Source: CAZWDO01 sp964632485 [NCBI: uncultured bacterium] (GTDB lineage Bacteria; JAGOEH01). From it: a stretch of DNA of 43,498 nt. The notes below the pieces were generated by a model. The model had not been told where the DNA came from. It made no database searches and saw only the letters and a program-made list of their open reading frames with translations. A program made the position numbers and the translations under genes. Shown here piece by piece: positions 1 to 9,033 of the stretch (position 1 is its first letter; every line of letters begins with the position of its first letter). The stretch covers positions 1 to 43,498 of the forward strand of contig CAZWDO010000026.1 of the NCBI GenBank assembly GCA_964632485.1, written 5' to 3'.

Positions 1-249
1 CTTAGTACTTTGCAATAAACCAAGTTTACTCCATTTCGAGCTTGGAAGATCCGTTAAAAATTTCTGGTAACAGAGTATGCAACCCGTCGCTGTTTGGGTA
101 TGGTTCTGTGAAGCCCTTATTATAGAGATGTGGTGATTGAGCAGGACAACGGCTGGATATTGAACAGAGAGGGTGGAGAATCGGTCAGGCTTTAGCAATT
201 CAGGGGCAGACTATAAATAGAAGCAGATTTCTGCCCCTGGCTATAACCA
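1..249. other. Intergenic edge with a post-stop hairpin
   Basis: No coding region is visible in these 249 bases on either strand, although a gene could be cut at the left edge. The one clear structure is a perfect 10-bp inverted repeat, CAGGGGCAGA at 201-210 pairing with TCTGCCCCTG at 230-239, with a 19-nt loop. It lies 10 nt beyond the stop of the minus-strand permease gene that ends at 250. In that reading direction no run of T follows, so it is not a classical intrinsic terminator; it may protect or punctuate the 3' end of the export operon mRNA. Confidence 0.6.
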
Positions 250-1476
250 TTACTCGTAGCGGAGCGCGTCGATAGGATTGAAGCGGCTGGCTTTCCAGGC
301 AGGGTAGGTGCCGAAAACAACCCCCACGATAATGCATAAGGATACGCCGATCACGATCCAATCCATGGGCAGGCTGGGTTGGGCGTTTAAAAATGATCCG
401 GCCATATTGCCCACGCCTACGCCCAGCACAATACCGATGATCCCGCCTACCTGGCAGAGGATGATCGCTTCAATGACAAATTGCATCAGTATCTGGTAGC
501 TTTTAGCGCCGATGGCTTTGCGGATACCGATCTCGCGTGTCCGTTCTGTGACGGTAACCAGCATAATGTTCATAATGCCGACTCCCGCTGCCAGCAATGC
601 GATAAAAGCCACGACAAATGCGCCCAGTTCGGCGTATTTCGTTATCCCCATCACCTGGTTGATCATTGATTCATTGGAAAAAATATCGAAATTATTGTCT
701 TCTCCGGGTTTGACCTTGCGGATGATCCGCATGTAGCCGATGGCTGACTCGATGGTTAAATTGTAGGTTTCTGCATTATGGGACATGACGGTGATATTGA
801 CGCTTTTATCATATTTTCCATATTTAGCCTGATATGTTGAAATCGGAATAGTCATAAAACCGTCCTGGCTTTCGCCGAACATGCTTCCCTGGCGTTCATA
901 AACTCCAATGACGGTATATTTGGCGCCATCCACCGTGACTTCCTGCCCGATCGGATAAATGTGTTTGAAGAGATAATCCGCCACATCGGCGCCCAGAATG
1001 CAGACTCTCATATTGTGCTGGATATCGTTTTCATTGATGGGGCGGCCTTCCTTCACGTCCCATTTGTTGTTGGGCTGAGCTTCGGGACTTAGCCCGCACA
1101 ATTGGATGTTCGGATTGGTCTGGGCTTTGCCGTACTTGACTAAACGGGCAAATTCCCATTGCTCGGCCCCGACGGATTTCGCCTCAATCAGCCGATCTTT
1201 AAGCAGATAGTACTCTTCGATTGTCAGATTTTTCCGGTTGCGAATCCGTTCATCCATCCGGCCGAAATTCATTGCCGGATATTTTTGTATTTGGAAGGTA
1301 TTTTTACCCAGCATGGAAAAACCTGACTCGATCGAATTTTTCAGCATAGTAATGATGGTGCTGATCGAGATAATCGAAAAAATACCGACAATGATGCCCA
1401 GAATCGTCAGGCTTGAGCGCAGTTTGTTGCCGCGCAACGAATGAAAAGCGATAGCCAGATTTTCTAACCAGTTCAT
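250..1476 (-). CDS. MacB-type ABC transporter permease (FtsX family), second of a pair
   Basis: This 408-residue inner-membrane protein has the MacB layout: a transmembrane helix at about 20-45, a long periplasmic domain (about 50-280), then three C-terminal helices forming the FtsX domain (about 285-405). The hallmark RTREIGIRKAIGA follows the second helix. Such permeases couple ATP hydrolysis by the cytosolic ATPase to periplasmic export of peptides, lipoproteins or antibiotics. The ATG overlaps the stop of the upstream permease gene (TAATG), with GAGG upstream, so translation is coupled. It is the last gene of a four-gene operon. It is only moderately similar to its neighbour, so the two probably form a heterodimer rather than being a fresh duplication. 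The substrate cannot be told from the sequence. Confidence 0.93.
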   Translation of the reverse strand: MNWLENLAIAFHSLRGNKLRSSLTILGIIVGIFSIISISTIITMLKNSIESGFSMLGKNTFQIQKYPAMNFGRMDERIRNRKNLTIEEYYLLKDRLIEAKSVGAEQWEFARLVKYGKAQTNPNIQLCGLSPEAQPNNKWDVKEGRPINENDIQHNMRVCILGADVADYLFKHIYPIGQEVTVDGAKYTVIGVYERQGSMFGESQDGFMTIPISTYQAKYGKYDKSVNITVMSHNAETYNLTIESAIGYMRIIRKVKPGEDNNFDIFSNESMINQVMGITKYAELGAFVVAFIALLAAGVGIMNIMLVTVTERTREIGIRKAIGAKSYQILMQFVIEAIILCQVGGIIGIVLGVGVGNMAGSFLNAQPSLPMDWIVIGVSLCIIVGVVFGTYPAWKASRFNPIDALRYE

Positions 1477-2711
1477 TATTCGTACCTCAAAGATTCAACG
1501 GGGTCGAGTTTGGCCGCTGTCCATGCGGGCGCGAAGCCGGAAACCACCCCGGTTAAAAGGGAAATAACAATAGCCAGAATCAATGTTTCAAATTGAAACG
1601 AAGTGGGTAGAACCTGATTGACCAACTGGCTGAGCGCCAGGGCCAAAATCAGGCCAATCGTACCGCCGATGAGGCAAATTGTGGCGGCTTCGGTAATAAA
1701 CTGGCCCAGAATCGCGCGATTCTTGGCGCCGATAGCCTTTCGTACTCCGATTTCCCGTGTCCGTTCTTTGACCGAAACAAACATAATATTCATGATCCCA
1801 ATCGCTCCAACCAATAGCGAAAGGCCGGTAATAAAGAGTCCGGCGATCTGAATAACGCCGACTGTGCGGTTATAATCTTCCACCAGGGCTTCCTGCTGAT
1901 TGATGGTAAAATCGTTCTCTTCCTGCCAGCTCAGGCCTCTCACTTTGCGCATGACGCCTTCGGCCTCATTTTTGGTTTCCATCAGCATCGCCGTTGATTG
2001 CGCCTTGACGACAATTGTGACGCTGCGGAATGAAGGTGGTTGAAAATATTTGTATATGGTTTGCAGGGGAACATAGACCGAGCGGTCGGGATTCGCGTTA
2101 CCCATTAAATTGTTGCCTTGCTGGGTTAAAACTCCTAATACCCGGTATGGGCGATTGCCGATTTTAATGGTTTGGTTTATTGCCGGTGTATCTTCGAAGA
2201 GGTTTTTCGCAATTTCTGAGCCGATAATGACCACCGGGCGCGCTCCGCGGCTTTCCATTTCTGTAAAAAACCGACCTTGTTCAAATTCAAAATTAGTGGT
2301 TTTCACATAATCCTGGTTGGTGCCGTTAATTGTTACTCCTTCGATATTGTGGTCTTTGCGTTGCACTGTCTGGATGCTCCATAAAGAAGGAGCCACGGCA
2401 GAAGGAAGTTTCGCCAACTCTTTAAAACGTTCAAAATCGTCCAGTTGAAGATTCTTGCGGTTCCTGATTTTCCACCATTCGTCATTACTGAACCAGGCCC
2501 ATTTATCAATATAGAGATTATCCGAGCCCATGGCGCTGATCCCCTTTTCAAAGGCCTGGTTGATGCCTTGTATCGCGGTGGACATCAACACGACCGAGCA
2601 AATACCAATGACAATCCCCAGCGTCGTGAGCGCGGAACGCGATTTGTTGGCCCAGATGATGTTCAGCGCGATCAACAGACCTTCTTTCAGCTCTATTAGA
2701 AATGACCACAT
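1476..2711 (-). CDS. MacB-type ABC transporter permease (FtsX family), first of a pair
   Basis: The 411-residue product has a transmembrane segment near residues 15-40, a periplasmic MacB_PCD-like domain and three C-terminal helices with the FtsX signature RTREIGVRKAIGAKNRA. It starts at an ATG preceded by AAGGAG at a spacing of 6 nt and lies 10 nt after the ATPase gene. The family forms dimers in the inner membrane that undergo mechanotransmission: they do not carry substrate through the membrane but drive it from the periplasm through a partner channel. With the ATPase and the HlyD-like adaptor upstream it makes a MacAB-like set. A TolC-like outer-membrane factor is not in the window and would have to come from elsewhere. 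Confidence 0.93.
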   Translation of the reverse strand: MWSFLIELKEGLLIALNIIWANKSRSALTTLGIVIGICSVVLMSTAIQGINQAFEKGISAMGSDNLYIDKWAWFSNDEWWKIRNRKNLQLDDFERFKELAKLPSAVAPSLWSIQTVQRKDHNIEGVTINGTNQDYVKTTNFEFEQGRFFTEMESRGARPVVIIGSEIAKNLFEDTPAINQTIKIGNRPYRVLGVLTQQGNNLMGNANPDRSVYVPLQTIYKYFQPPSFRSVTIVVKAQSTAMLMETKNEAEGVMRKVRGLSWQEENDFTINQQEALVEDYNRTVGVIQIAGLFITGLSLLVGAIGIMNIMFVSVKERTREIGVRKAIGAKNRAILGQFITEAATICLIGGTIGLILALALSQLVNQVLPTSFQFETLILAIVISLLTGVVSGFAPAWTAAKLDPVESLRYE

Positions 2712-2721
2712 ATCTGTCTCC

Positions 2722-3447
2722 TTAATCCAGGCTGGAGCCGTTGGTTTGCGGAATGATCCGATCGGCTATTTTTTCGTCGCTTTCGATCATTCCATCGCGA
2801 ATACGGACGACTCGTTCGGCATGCCGGGCGATATATTCTTCATGAGTTACCAGGATAATGGTATTCCCTTGACGGTAGATCTGATCGAATAAAGCCATAA
2901 TGTCTTCACCGGTTTTTGAGTCCAAATTTCCGGTCGGTTCATCGGCCAGAATGATGGCAGGACGGGTAACCAGCGCGCGGGCAATGGCCACGCGTTGGCG
3001 TTGTCCGCCGGACAGCTCCTGGGGCTTATGATGGACACGGTTGCCCAAACCTACTTGTTCCAGGGTTTCCCGGGCCCGGTCTTTACGATCCGTAGAGGGA
3101 ACACCGGCATAGATCAGGGGTAGCTCCACATTGTGCAGTGCGTTGGAACGCGCCAACAAATTAAAGGTCTGAAATACAAACCCGATCTCTTTGTTGCGGA
3201 TTTCAGCCAGTTGATTTCCGCTCATTTCATTCACCATTTCACTGCGAAAGCGATAGCTCCCTTCATCCGGAGTATCCAGGCAGCCTAAAATGTTCATCAA
3301 AGTTGATTTGCCGGATCCTGAAGGGCCCATAATCGCCAGGTACTCATTGGGCTGGATAGTGAGCGAAACTTTATTGAGCGCCAGTACTTCTTCTGTACCC
3401 AGTACATAGCGTTTACTAATGCTTTGAATATCAATCAAGTCGTTCAT
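2722..3447 (-). CDS. ABC transporter ATP-binding protein, MacB/LolD class
   Basis: This 241-residue ATPase powers the two adjacent permeases. All nucleotide-binding motifs are present: Walker [10 protein letters not shown] (about 41-49), Q-loop around VFQTFNLL, the signature [15 protein letters not shown] (about 143-157), Walker [13 protein letters not shown] and the switch histidine in VTHE. The MacB/LolD class is recognised by the length, by GNLD after Walker B and by the company of FtsX-type permeases. In MacB proper this domain is fused to the permease; here it is a separate chain, as in many Bacteroidota and Firmicutes systems. The ATG has GGGAG upstream at a spacing of 7 nt. It sits 18 nt from the adaptor gene. 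Confidence 0.96.
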   Translation of the reverse strand: MNDLIDIQSISKRYVLGTEEVLALNKVSLTIQPNEYLAIMGPSGSGKSTLMNILGCLDTPDEGSYRFRSEMVNEMSGNQLAEIRNKEIGFVFQTFNLLARSNALHNVELPLIYAGVPSTDRKDRARETLEQVGLGNRVHHKPQELSGGQRQRVAIARALVTRPAIILADEPTGNLDSKTGEDIMALFDQIYRQGNTIILVTHEEYIARHAERVVRIRDGMIESDEKIADRIIPQTNGSSLD

Positions 3448-3465
3448 ATTGATTCTCCCGTTAGT

Positions 3466-4740
3466 TTAGGGATGAGCAAGCGGGGGATTGGTTTTATCCT
3501 GAGGAGCGACCATCGAGCTTTCCTCGAGTTGTTTGGCAATCGCCTGATAGGAGCCGCTGACGATCATTTCGCCTTCATTCAGTCCCTCGATAATTTCCAG
3601 AAAATTGTCGTCACTAATTCCGCTTTTCACCGGTTTAATATGAGCCAGTCCATTTTCGACTACAAAAACGATTTCGCGCGGCTGCAATTGCTTGCCATTT
3701 CCGTTTTTTAAATTTTCCGGCGTCAGTGTGTCGCTATTACCCTTAGGGGGGACAGTACGCGTGGTAACTGATTGGATTGGAGCGGCTAAAACATGGATTT
3801 TCGTCTCGGTCTCTATATCGGCATTGCATGACATGCCGGGACGGATGCGTGGATCCAGGTCAAGAATGCGGATTTTAACTTCAAAATTGACAACTTCGTT
3901 TTGCGTGCCTTCTCCCAGTCGTCGGGCGCTATTCCCAATTTGCGTGACAACTCCTTTGAATGTTTGATTTGCGATGGCGTCGATTTCGATGACGGCTGTA
4001 TCGGTTATCGAGACCAGGATTACATCGTTTTCATCAATATCGACATTGGCTTCCATCAGCGATAAATCTGCGACGGTCATGATATGGGTTCCCTGGCTAT
4101 AGCCGCTTCCCAACACTTTTTCGCCCAGTTCCACGTTCATTTGGCTGATCGTTCCGCTCATGGGCGCATATATCGCTGTTTTAGCCAAACTTTCTTCCGC
4201 TTCCTTCAATGCGGCTTCCGCCTGCAACACCTGGGCTTGTTGCGCTTCGTACCGCGCCTGTTCGCTGGTGAGTTCCGTATTGATTTGTTCTAACGACTGA
4301 TTACTCGATAGTCCTTTGTCAAAAAGTTCCTTCTCCCGGTTATAATCTAACCTGGCCATTTCCAACTGCGCCTTTTGCATTCTTAAATTTGCCTTGGTTC
4401 CGGTCAAGGTGGCAACGGCTCGTTCTTTCTGAGCCAGATACATGTCCGGTTTGATCTTGATCAATAAATCTCCTTTTTTTACCTGGTCTCCCTCTTTGAC
4501 CGGTAAAACCACGATTTCTCCGGTTACTTCGGACGTGATCACGACCTGTTCTTCCGGCATAATCTGTCCGGTTACCGCCACTGTTTGCGTAATGTCTCGA
4601 TATTCCACACTTTCTGTTTGAACTTGTATCTTTTTTTCTTTTTTACCACTGAAAAAAAAGATGAAAATTAACACCGGTATTAAAGCGGAACCGGAAATAT
4701 AGTACCATTTGCGACGTTTGATACTTTTGGGGGTTTTCAT
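3466..4740 (-). CDS. HlyD/MacA-family periplasmic adaptor subunit
   Basis: The 424-residue protein starts with a short cytosolic basic stretch and one transmembrane anchor (about 14-31). It then shows a split biotinyl/lipoyl domain (VTGEIVVLPVKEGDQVKKGD and later APMSGTISQMNVELGEKV), an alpha-helical hairpin with coiled-coil character (about 105-195, rich in Q, E and A) and beta-barrel and membrane-proximal domains. Such adaptors bridge an inner-membrane MacB-type pump to an outer-membrane channel. It is the first gene of the minus-strand operon, with AAGGA at a spacing of 9 nt before its ATG. The C-terminal 20 residues (hydrophilic, PQDKTNPPLAHP) look disordered. No convincing promoter was found upstream on this strand. 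Confidence 0.93.
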   Translation of the reverse strand: MKTPKSIKRRKWYYISGSALIPVLIFIFFFSGKKEKKIQVQTESVEYRDITQTVAVTGQIMPEEQVVITSEVTGEIVVLPVKEGDQVKKGDLLIKIKPDMYLAQKERAVATLTGTKANLRMQKAQLEMARLDYNREKELFDKGLSSNQSLEQINTELTSEQARYEAQQAQVLQAEAALKEAEESLAKTAIYAPMSGTISQMNVELGEKVLGSGYSQGTHIMTVADLSLMEANVDIDENDVILVSITDTAVIEIDAIANQTFKGVVTQIGNSARRLGEGTQNEVVNFEVKIRILDLDPRIRPGMSCNADIETETKIHVLAAPIQSVTTRTVPPKGNSDTLTPENLKNGNGKQLQPREIVFVVENGLAHIKPVKSGISDDNFLEIIEGLNEGEMIVSGSYQAIAKQLEESSMVAPQDKTNPPLAHP

Positions 4741-4870
4741 AGTTAAATCCTTGGATTAAGGTTATGGGTTGCTGTTTCAACATACGGAGACGAAGTCTAA
4801 AAGTTTCATAGCGAAATGCGGCGCGGGCGTAAAAAAATTGGTGTTATAAAAATTTGAAGGATAAAAAAAC

Positions 4871-4899
4871 TTGACAAAAAAATAATTGTTGATTATTAT
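4871..4899 (+). promoter_or_regulatory. Predicted sigma-70 promoter for the glutaredoxin-CAP gene
   Basis: TTGACA (4871-4876), a 17-bp spacer and TATTAT (4894-4899) match the sigma-70 consensus at 6/6 and 5/6 positions. Transcription would begin near 4906, giving a leader of about 255 nt before the ATG at 5163. It is the best promoter in the MacAB/CAP divergent gap. Confidence 0.75.
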
Positions 4900-4905
4900 T
4901 AGGGT

Positions 4906-5162
4906 AGTTCATCCTTCAAACAGATAATATGCGTGAATGCCACGCATACCATGACTGGGCGGATTCTGGCTGAGTAGCGATAATCCATTGGCGGGGAAAA
5001 GTTTCTGCGATGGATTTATGAAATTCATTTTTGTATCGCTATGAGATGGAAGTGGATACAGGAGCGGTTTTTAATGGAACGTGAATGGCTCTAATTGAAT
5101 GAAGACGTGAGAAAATGTTTGAGATAGTTATGTTCACGGATTAATAAGAAAGGTGAAAATGT
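4906..5162 (+). other. Long structured 5' leader
   Basis: This stretch of about 255 nt holds no ORF. It begins with a perfect 7-bp hairpin (ATGCGTG 4929-4935, CACGCAT 4941-4947, 5-nt loop). Further on AGCGATA (4976-4982) can pair with TATCGCT (5034-5040), enclosing AATCCAT (4982-4988) against ATGGATT (5010-5016), with a shared base at the junction. The leader ends in a GAAAGGTG ribosome site. It does not resemble a riboswitch class I can name. A regulatory RNA, protein-binding leader or simply a long UTR are all possible. Confidence 0.4.
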
Positions 5163-6194
5163 ATGAAAAAAATATGGTTTTGGTTTATATCATTAATATT
5201 GATTCAGAGTGTTGCCAGAGGAGATTATTGGACGATTACACTCTATATCCGCGATCAGTGTCCGGCTTGTGAAGAAGCGGCTGGGAAACTGGTTGCTGCA
5301 GGTATCGAATATTCTGCGAAAAATATTCGTGAACCCTATAACATGCAGGAATTAAGCGAAAAAATGGAGGGGGAGACCTATGTGCCGGCTTTGGTGTTTA
5401 AAATGGAACTGGGGGGGATGAAGTATTATAACTGGTTTATGGGAGATGAATGCGCGGATAAATTTTTGAATTCCGAAGCGGTCGGTTTGATCCAGCAATA
5501 TAATTCCACCGAACAGAAGGAACCTGCAATTCCTTCGCAACCCGTAGTGGAGGATACTCTACAGGCTCAGGACACCAGCTCAAAAAACTATGATTCTTTC
5601 CCGGCTGATTCACTACCCGGTTTTTCTCTCGAGGAGATTAAACTCGCTAACACGGGAATTTCCGCCGATTATATGAACCCGGCTGAAAAAAATGTTTTGT
5701 TATTACTTAATTTGGCGCGAATGGATGGCCTTCGCTTTTTCCAGTACATTATGCCCTTGTATATCGAGATGAACAATAAATCCTATAAACCCATCCAACC
5801 CGCAAGCAATTTGTTTTATCTTTCGCTCAGACATGATATGGAATCAGTGAAAAACCTTCCATTGCTTTATCCGGAAAAGGAGTTTTATCTGGCTGCTGAA
5901 TTCCATGCCTTAGATATGGGAAAAACCGGTAATATCGGACATCTCTCATCGGATGGGAAAAAACCGATGGAACGGATTGAAAGGTTTACTCAAAAAAAGA
6001 GCAATATCGCTGAAAATTGCTATTATGGTAGCGACCAGCCAATACTGATTGTCGGTAGCATGCTTCATGACGACGGCCAGGTTGGTGTGGCGCATCGTCG
6101 GAATATCCTCAATTCCCGTTATACTAAAGCCGGAATCGCAATCCGGGAGCATAAAGTCTTTAAATTTAACTGCGTCCAGGATTTTTCCGACTAA
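5163..6194 (+). CDS. Secreted glutaredoxin-like/CAP (SCP/PR-1) domain fusion protein
   Basis: The 343-residue protein begins with a signal peptide (about 1-20). Next comes a thioredoxin/glutaredoxin-like fold (about 22-115) with a CPAC motif at residues 33-36 and a cis-proline-like YVPALVF segment. A Ser/Pro/Asp-rich linker follows (about 115-175) and then a CAP domain (about 178-335) with the family's GH..SDG and AHRRNILN signatures and IAEN. CAP proteins act outside the cytoplasm, sometimes binding lipids or peptides; the CPAC motif predicts disulfide exchange in the periplasm. The ATG follows GAAAGGTG at a spacing of 6-8 nt. Joining a redox-active Grx module to a CAP domain is unusual. The gene stands alone behind its own promoter, 121 bp before the barrel gene. 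Confidence 0.8.
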   Translation: MKKIWFWFISLILIQSVARGDYWTITLYIRDQCPACEEAAGKLVAAGIEYSAKNIREPYNMQELSEKMEGETYVPALVFKMELGGMKYYNWFMGDECADKFLNSEAVGLIQQYNSTEQKEPAIPSQPVVEDTLQAQDTSSKNYDSFPADSLPGFSLEEIKLANTGISADYMNPAEKNVLLLLNLARMDGLRFFQYIMPLYIEMNNKSYKPIQPASNLFYLSLRHDMESVKNLPLLYPEKEFYLAAEFHALDMGKTGNIGHLSSDGKKPMERIERFTQKKSNIAENCYYGSDQPILIVGSMLHDDGQVGVAHRRNILNSRYTKAGIAIREHKVFKFNCVQDFSD

Positions 6195-6315
6195 CCGGTT
6201 CGAGCTGTTTTTGATGGCGCTTAATTAAAGTGTACGATATTGCTGTCAGATAAATCATTTATTGATTTGACGGAACAGATTCAACTAAGCGAACCATTTT
6301 AAAAGGAGACATCTG

Positions 6316-7080
6316 ATGAAACGAACATTTTTCGTAATTGTATGTTGCGTGATGACAATTTATTTCCTGCCTGTCAGCTCTCTAAAAGCCAGTTACGGTG
6401 GCTCTATCTCCTCGTTTAACGAAGCGTTTCTGACCGACCAGTTCGTACCGAAATTCATCCAACTGGGGGGCTACTTTTATTATAGTAGTTTTGACGGGTA
6501 TTCCGCTAAAAATTACGGCATCCTGGGTGTCTTGCCCTATGGCAATAAATGGAATTTTGGCGCCAGCCTGGGCCTGGCCAGTTGGTCGCCGGATGAAGGG
6601 GACAGCGAATCCGGGTTAGCCAACCCTCATCTTTTTGCTGGCTATAAACTTTTTGGAGAGAACTCTTTTCATTTGCTGGGACATATTTCTGTTCCCATTG
6701 GTAAAGAAGAAGCCGGAGATGGAAATTTCTCGATGGGCGCGGGCGGGCGCTATCATCTTGCCATCGGCGCGGCACATGATATTACCGCCGTCGCCAAGTT
6801 CAATGTTTATGAAACTAAGGAGTTCGATTCTTGGGGAAAAACCGATACGAAATACAAAACCGGCGTTTATCTGCATGGGCTTTATGAGTACGGGGTCAAC
6901 GATAATCTTGAGGTGTACGGGCGTTTCATACACGATGACCAGCGTGAATACACACTACTGGCCGCCGGCGGATTTTTCCATTTTCTGGCTCTGCATAATC
7001 TTAAAGCCGAATTGGGTTTCGGCTTGAGCGACGGAGCCCCCGACTTCCAGGTGTTTTTTGTTTACTTGCCCCGTTTATAA
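6316..7080 (+). CDS. Outer-membrane beta-barrel protein
   Basis: The 254-residue product has a signal peptide (about 1-25, cleaved near LKAS) followed by alternating amphipathic strands rich in Gly and aromatic residues, such as LGGYFYYSSFDGYSAKNYG and KYKTGVYLHGLYEYGVNDNL. This pattern predicts a small beta-barrel of about ten strands. No closer family could be assigned; transporter-like and structural porin-like barrels of unknown substrate have this look. AAAAGGAG lies at a suitable distance before the ATG. The gene could be co-transcribed with the CAP gene 121 bp upstream. A stable hairpin follows its stop at 7092-7121. Confidence 0.8.
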   Translation: MKRTFFVIVCCVMTIYFLPVSSLKASYGGSISSFNEAFLTDQFVPKFIQLGGYFYYSSFDGYSAKNYGILGVLPYGNKWNFGASLGLASWSPDEGDSESGLANPHLFAGYKLFGENSFHLLGHISVPIGKEEAGDGNFSMGAGGRYHLAIGAAHDITAVAKFNVYETKEFDSWGKTDTKYKTGVYLHGLYEYGVNDNLEVYGRFIHDDQREYTLLAAGGFFHFLALHNLKAELGFGLSDGAPDFQVFFVYLPRL

Positions 7081-7091
7081 CTCCGAAGGGT

Positions 7092-7121
7092 CCACTAATC
7101 GACGATTTCGTCGCGTAGTGG
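7092..7121 (+). other. Post-stop hairpin without U-tract
   Basis: CCACTA (7092-7097) pairs with TAGTGG (7116-7121), and CGACG (7100-7104) with CGTCG (7109-7113), separated by a 2-nt bulge on each side and closed by a 4-nt loop. It starts 11 nt after the barrel gene's stop. What follows is CATGAAAATTGGGG, so no U-run is present. A 3'-stabilising or pausing role is more likely than intrinsic termination. Confidence 0.55.
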
Positions 7122-7205
7122 CATGAAAATTGGGGGAAGTATCGCCAGGCATTACCATGAATCTGGTATTACATTTAGCGATAGATATCAATTTTCGTAT
7201 TCCCC

Positions 7206-7233
7206 TTGATGAAAATCCGGCGATCGTTATAGT
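7206..7233 (+). promoter_or_regulatory. Possible sigma-70 promoter before the phosphodiester glycosidase gene
   Basis: TTGATG (7206-7211), a 16-bp spacer and TATAGT (7228-7233) match the consensus at 4/6 and 5/6 positions. Transcription would begin near 7240, about 30-40 nt before the gene. Confidence 0.45.
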
Positions 7234-7269
7234 TCGGTTCGATAATTTTGTCAAATTAAAGATGAAGGA

Positions 7270-9033
7270 GTGATAGTTCTGTTCAGGCGATTAATCGGTT
7301 TATGGCTTTGCATTATTAATTTTCCAGGATTGACGATGGGGGATACTCAGACTGTAAAAGAAGTGGGTGACGGGTGCCGTTTGATTTCGATTAAGCAAGA
7401 GGAGGGACCGGTTAATATTCGCGTTTTAGAAATTGATATCCTGCGGGAGAATCTGGAGTTAAAAGTTGCCATCTCTTCAGATAGATTAGGGAAAAAACTT
7501 GAGCGGACTTCTTCAATGGTCAGCCGGGAGCAAGCTAATGGACACGTTGTCCTTGGGGCGATTAATGCTGATTTTTTTAATTATTCTGACAAGTTGCCGA
7601 TAAATGAAATGATCGCGCAGGGAGCCCATGTTTTCGGTTTCAACTCACAGCGAACACAATTTGGGATCGTGGATCAAAAGCGCCTGGTTATGGGTCTCCG
7701 GGATTTTTCCGCTATATTGAAAATTGAGGATACGGATATCCCTGTTTCCGGTATCAATTATCCGTATAGAGCCGACTCATTGACGATTTTTAATCATCTG
7801 GCGGGAGAAACACTCGCTGATGACAGCTCAGCCAGTTATTTGCGGTTGCATCATCTTCCCTTGTCCCAATTGCCGAGCCGCCAATTTTGGCTGGCTGGGA
7901 AAAAAACACGGGGGTGGGATGGGATTTCCCCGGATAGTTGCAGCTTACTTTTAAAGGGCGGGGTGGCGTGTCGGCAAATTATCGATTCGGCGATACAGTC
8001 CGGCGATACTCTTGCTATAATGATTAATGAGGCGATGGATGGCATGAAATGGATAGAATCGGTAGGGGGCGGGCCGCGATTAGTGGTCGATGGCAAAATT
8101 TTAGAGAATTATTGCGGGGAAGAGGGTTTTGGCAGTTCTTTCACGGATAATCGGCATCCCCGCTCGGCGATTGGTTTTAATCAGGATTCTTCCCGTTTAT
8201 ACCTGGTGGCCGTTGATGGACGGCAGGAGGGTTATAGTGTGGGTATGACGATTCGGGAACTGGCGGAGTTAATGGTTTCCTTAGGATGCTTTCAGGCTAT
8301 GAATTTTGACGGCGGGGGCTCAACCACCCTGACCGTTGGCGATAGTGTTGTGAATTCTCCTTCCGATGCGAAGGGAGAACGCGCAGTGGCTAACGCGCTG
8401 ATGGTCATCGAAACTCGTCCGGCGCGGGAATTGCTCCGGCAAATTTATATTCTGCCCGATACCCCCCTTATTATGGTCGACCAGCCATTTCAATTAAAAG
8501 TACGGGCGTATGATGTCTATCACCATTTATTGCCCTTGGAACCATGTGATTTGGACTGGCAATTCGGGGGACTGCCCGGTTTTGCCGATAGCATGGCAAT
8601 CGCCCACATCTTCGAACCCGGTCAGGGTTGGCTGACGGCAAGTTGCGACTCTATTCGGGATTCAGTGCCTTTTCTGGCTTGCCAAATGGAAGATTGGGCG
8701 GCTGAATCGGACAGCCCGGTAATGATTCCATTATTGTTTGAACGATTTGGTTTGTATATCAATCCCACAGCCAATGCCCATCTTCATGAGATTGGGTGTA
8801 CGATTCCTTTTTCCGGACGGTTGAATATTGCGGTTTACAATGTATTAGGCGAAAAAATCGAAACCCTTCTGGATCAACCGGCGATCAGCGGATTCTATAA
8901 GACTTCCTGGGATAGCGCTCGAATGCCCGTCGGCGTCTATTTTTTAGGTTTGCTCCTTTCTACCCAAAAAGCGCCAATCCCCGGATGGAAAAAAACTAAG
9001 CAGTTTTATATCTTACCTGAAAATTGCAATTAA
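7270..9033 (+). CDS. Secreted phosphodiester glycosidase-family (NAGPA/DUF2233-like) protein with sorting domain
   Basis: The 587-residue product has a signal peptide (about 1-25) and a NAGPA-type catalytic domain (about 40-380). Recognisable signatures are GGGPRLVVDGK, RHPRSAIGF, LYLVAVDG and MNFDGGGSTTL, the last being the family's strongest motif. Members remove capping sugars from phosphodiester-linked glycans, or act on cell-wall phosphosugars. A middle beta-rich stretch (about 390-485) leads to a C-terminal type IX-like sorting domain (about 495-580, LNIAVYNVLGEKIETL and PVGVYFLGL). The start is ambiguous. The GTG at 7270 overlaps the AAGGAG ribosome site at 7265-7270, which is too close. 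An in-frame CTG at 7279 sits at an ideal 8-nt spacing. No ATG is available before residue 24. Confidence 0.85.
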   Translation: MIVLFRRLIGLWLCIINFPGLTMGDTQTVKEVGDGCRLISIKQEEGPVNIRVLEIDILRENLELKVAISSDRLGKKLERTSSMVSREQANGHVVLGAINADFFNYSDKLPINEMIAQGAHVFGFNSQRTQFGIVDQKRLVMGLRDFSAILKIEDTDIPVSGINYPYRADSLTIFNHLAGETLADDSSASYLRLHHLPLSQLPSRQFWLAGKKTRGWDGISPDSCSLLLKGGVACRQIIDSAIQSGDTLAIMINEAMDGMKWIESVGGGPRLVVDGKILENYCGEEGFGSSFTDNRHPRSAIGFNQDSSRLYLVAVDGRQEGYSVGMTIRELAELMVSLGCFQAMNFDGGGSTTLTVGDSVVNSPSDAKGERAVANALMVIETRPARELLRQIYILPDTPLIMVDQPFQLKVRAYDVYHHLLPLEPCDLDWQFGGLPGFADSMAIAHIFEPGQGWLTASCDSIRDSVPFLACQMEDWAAESDSPVMIPLLFERFGLYINPTANAHLHEIGCTIPFSGRLNIAVYNVLGEKIETLLDQPAISGFYKTSWDSARMPVGVYFLGLLLSTQKAPIPGWKKTKQFYILPENCN

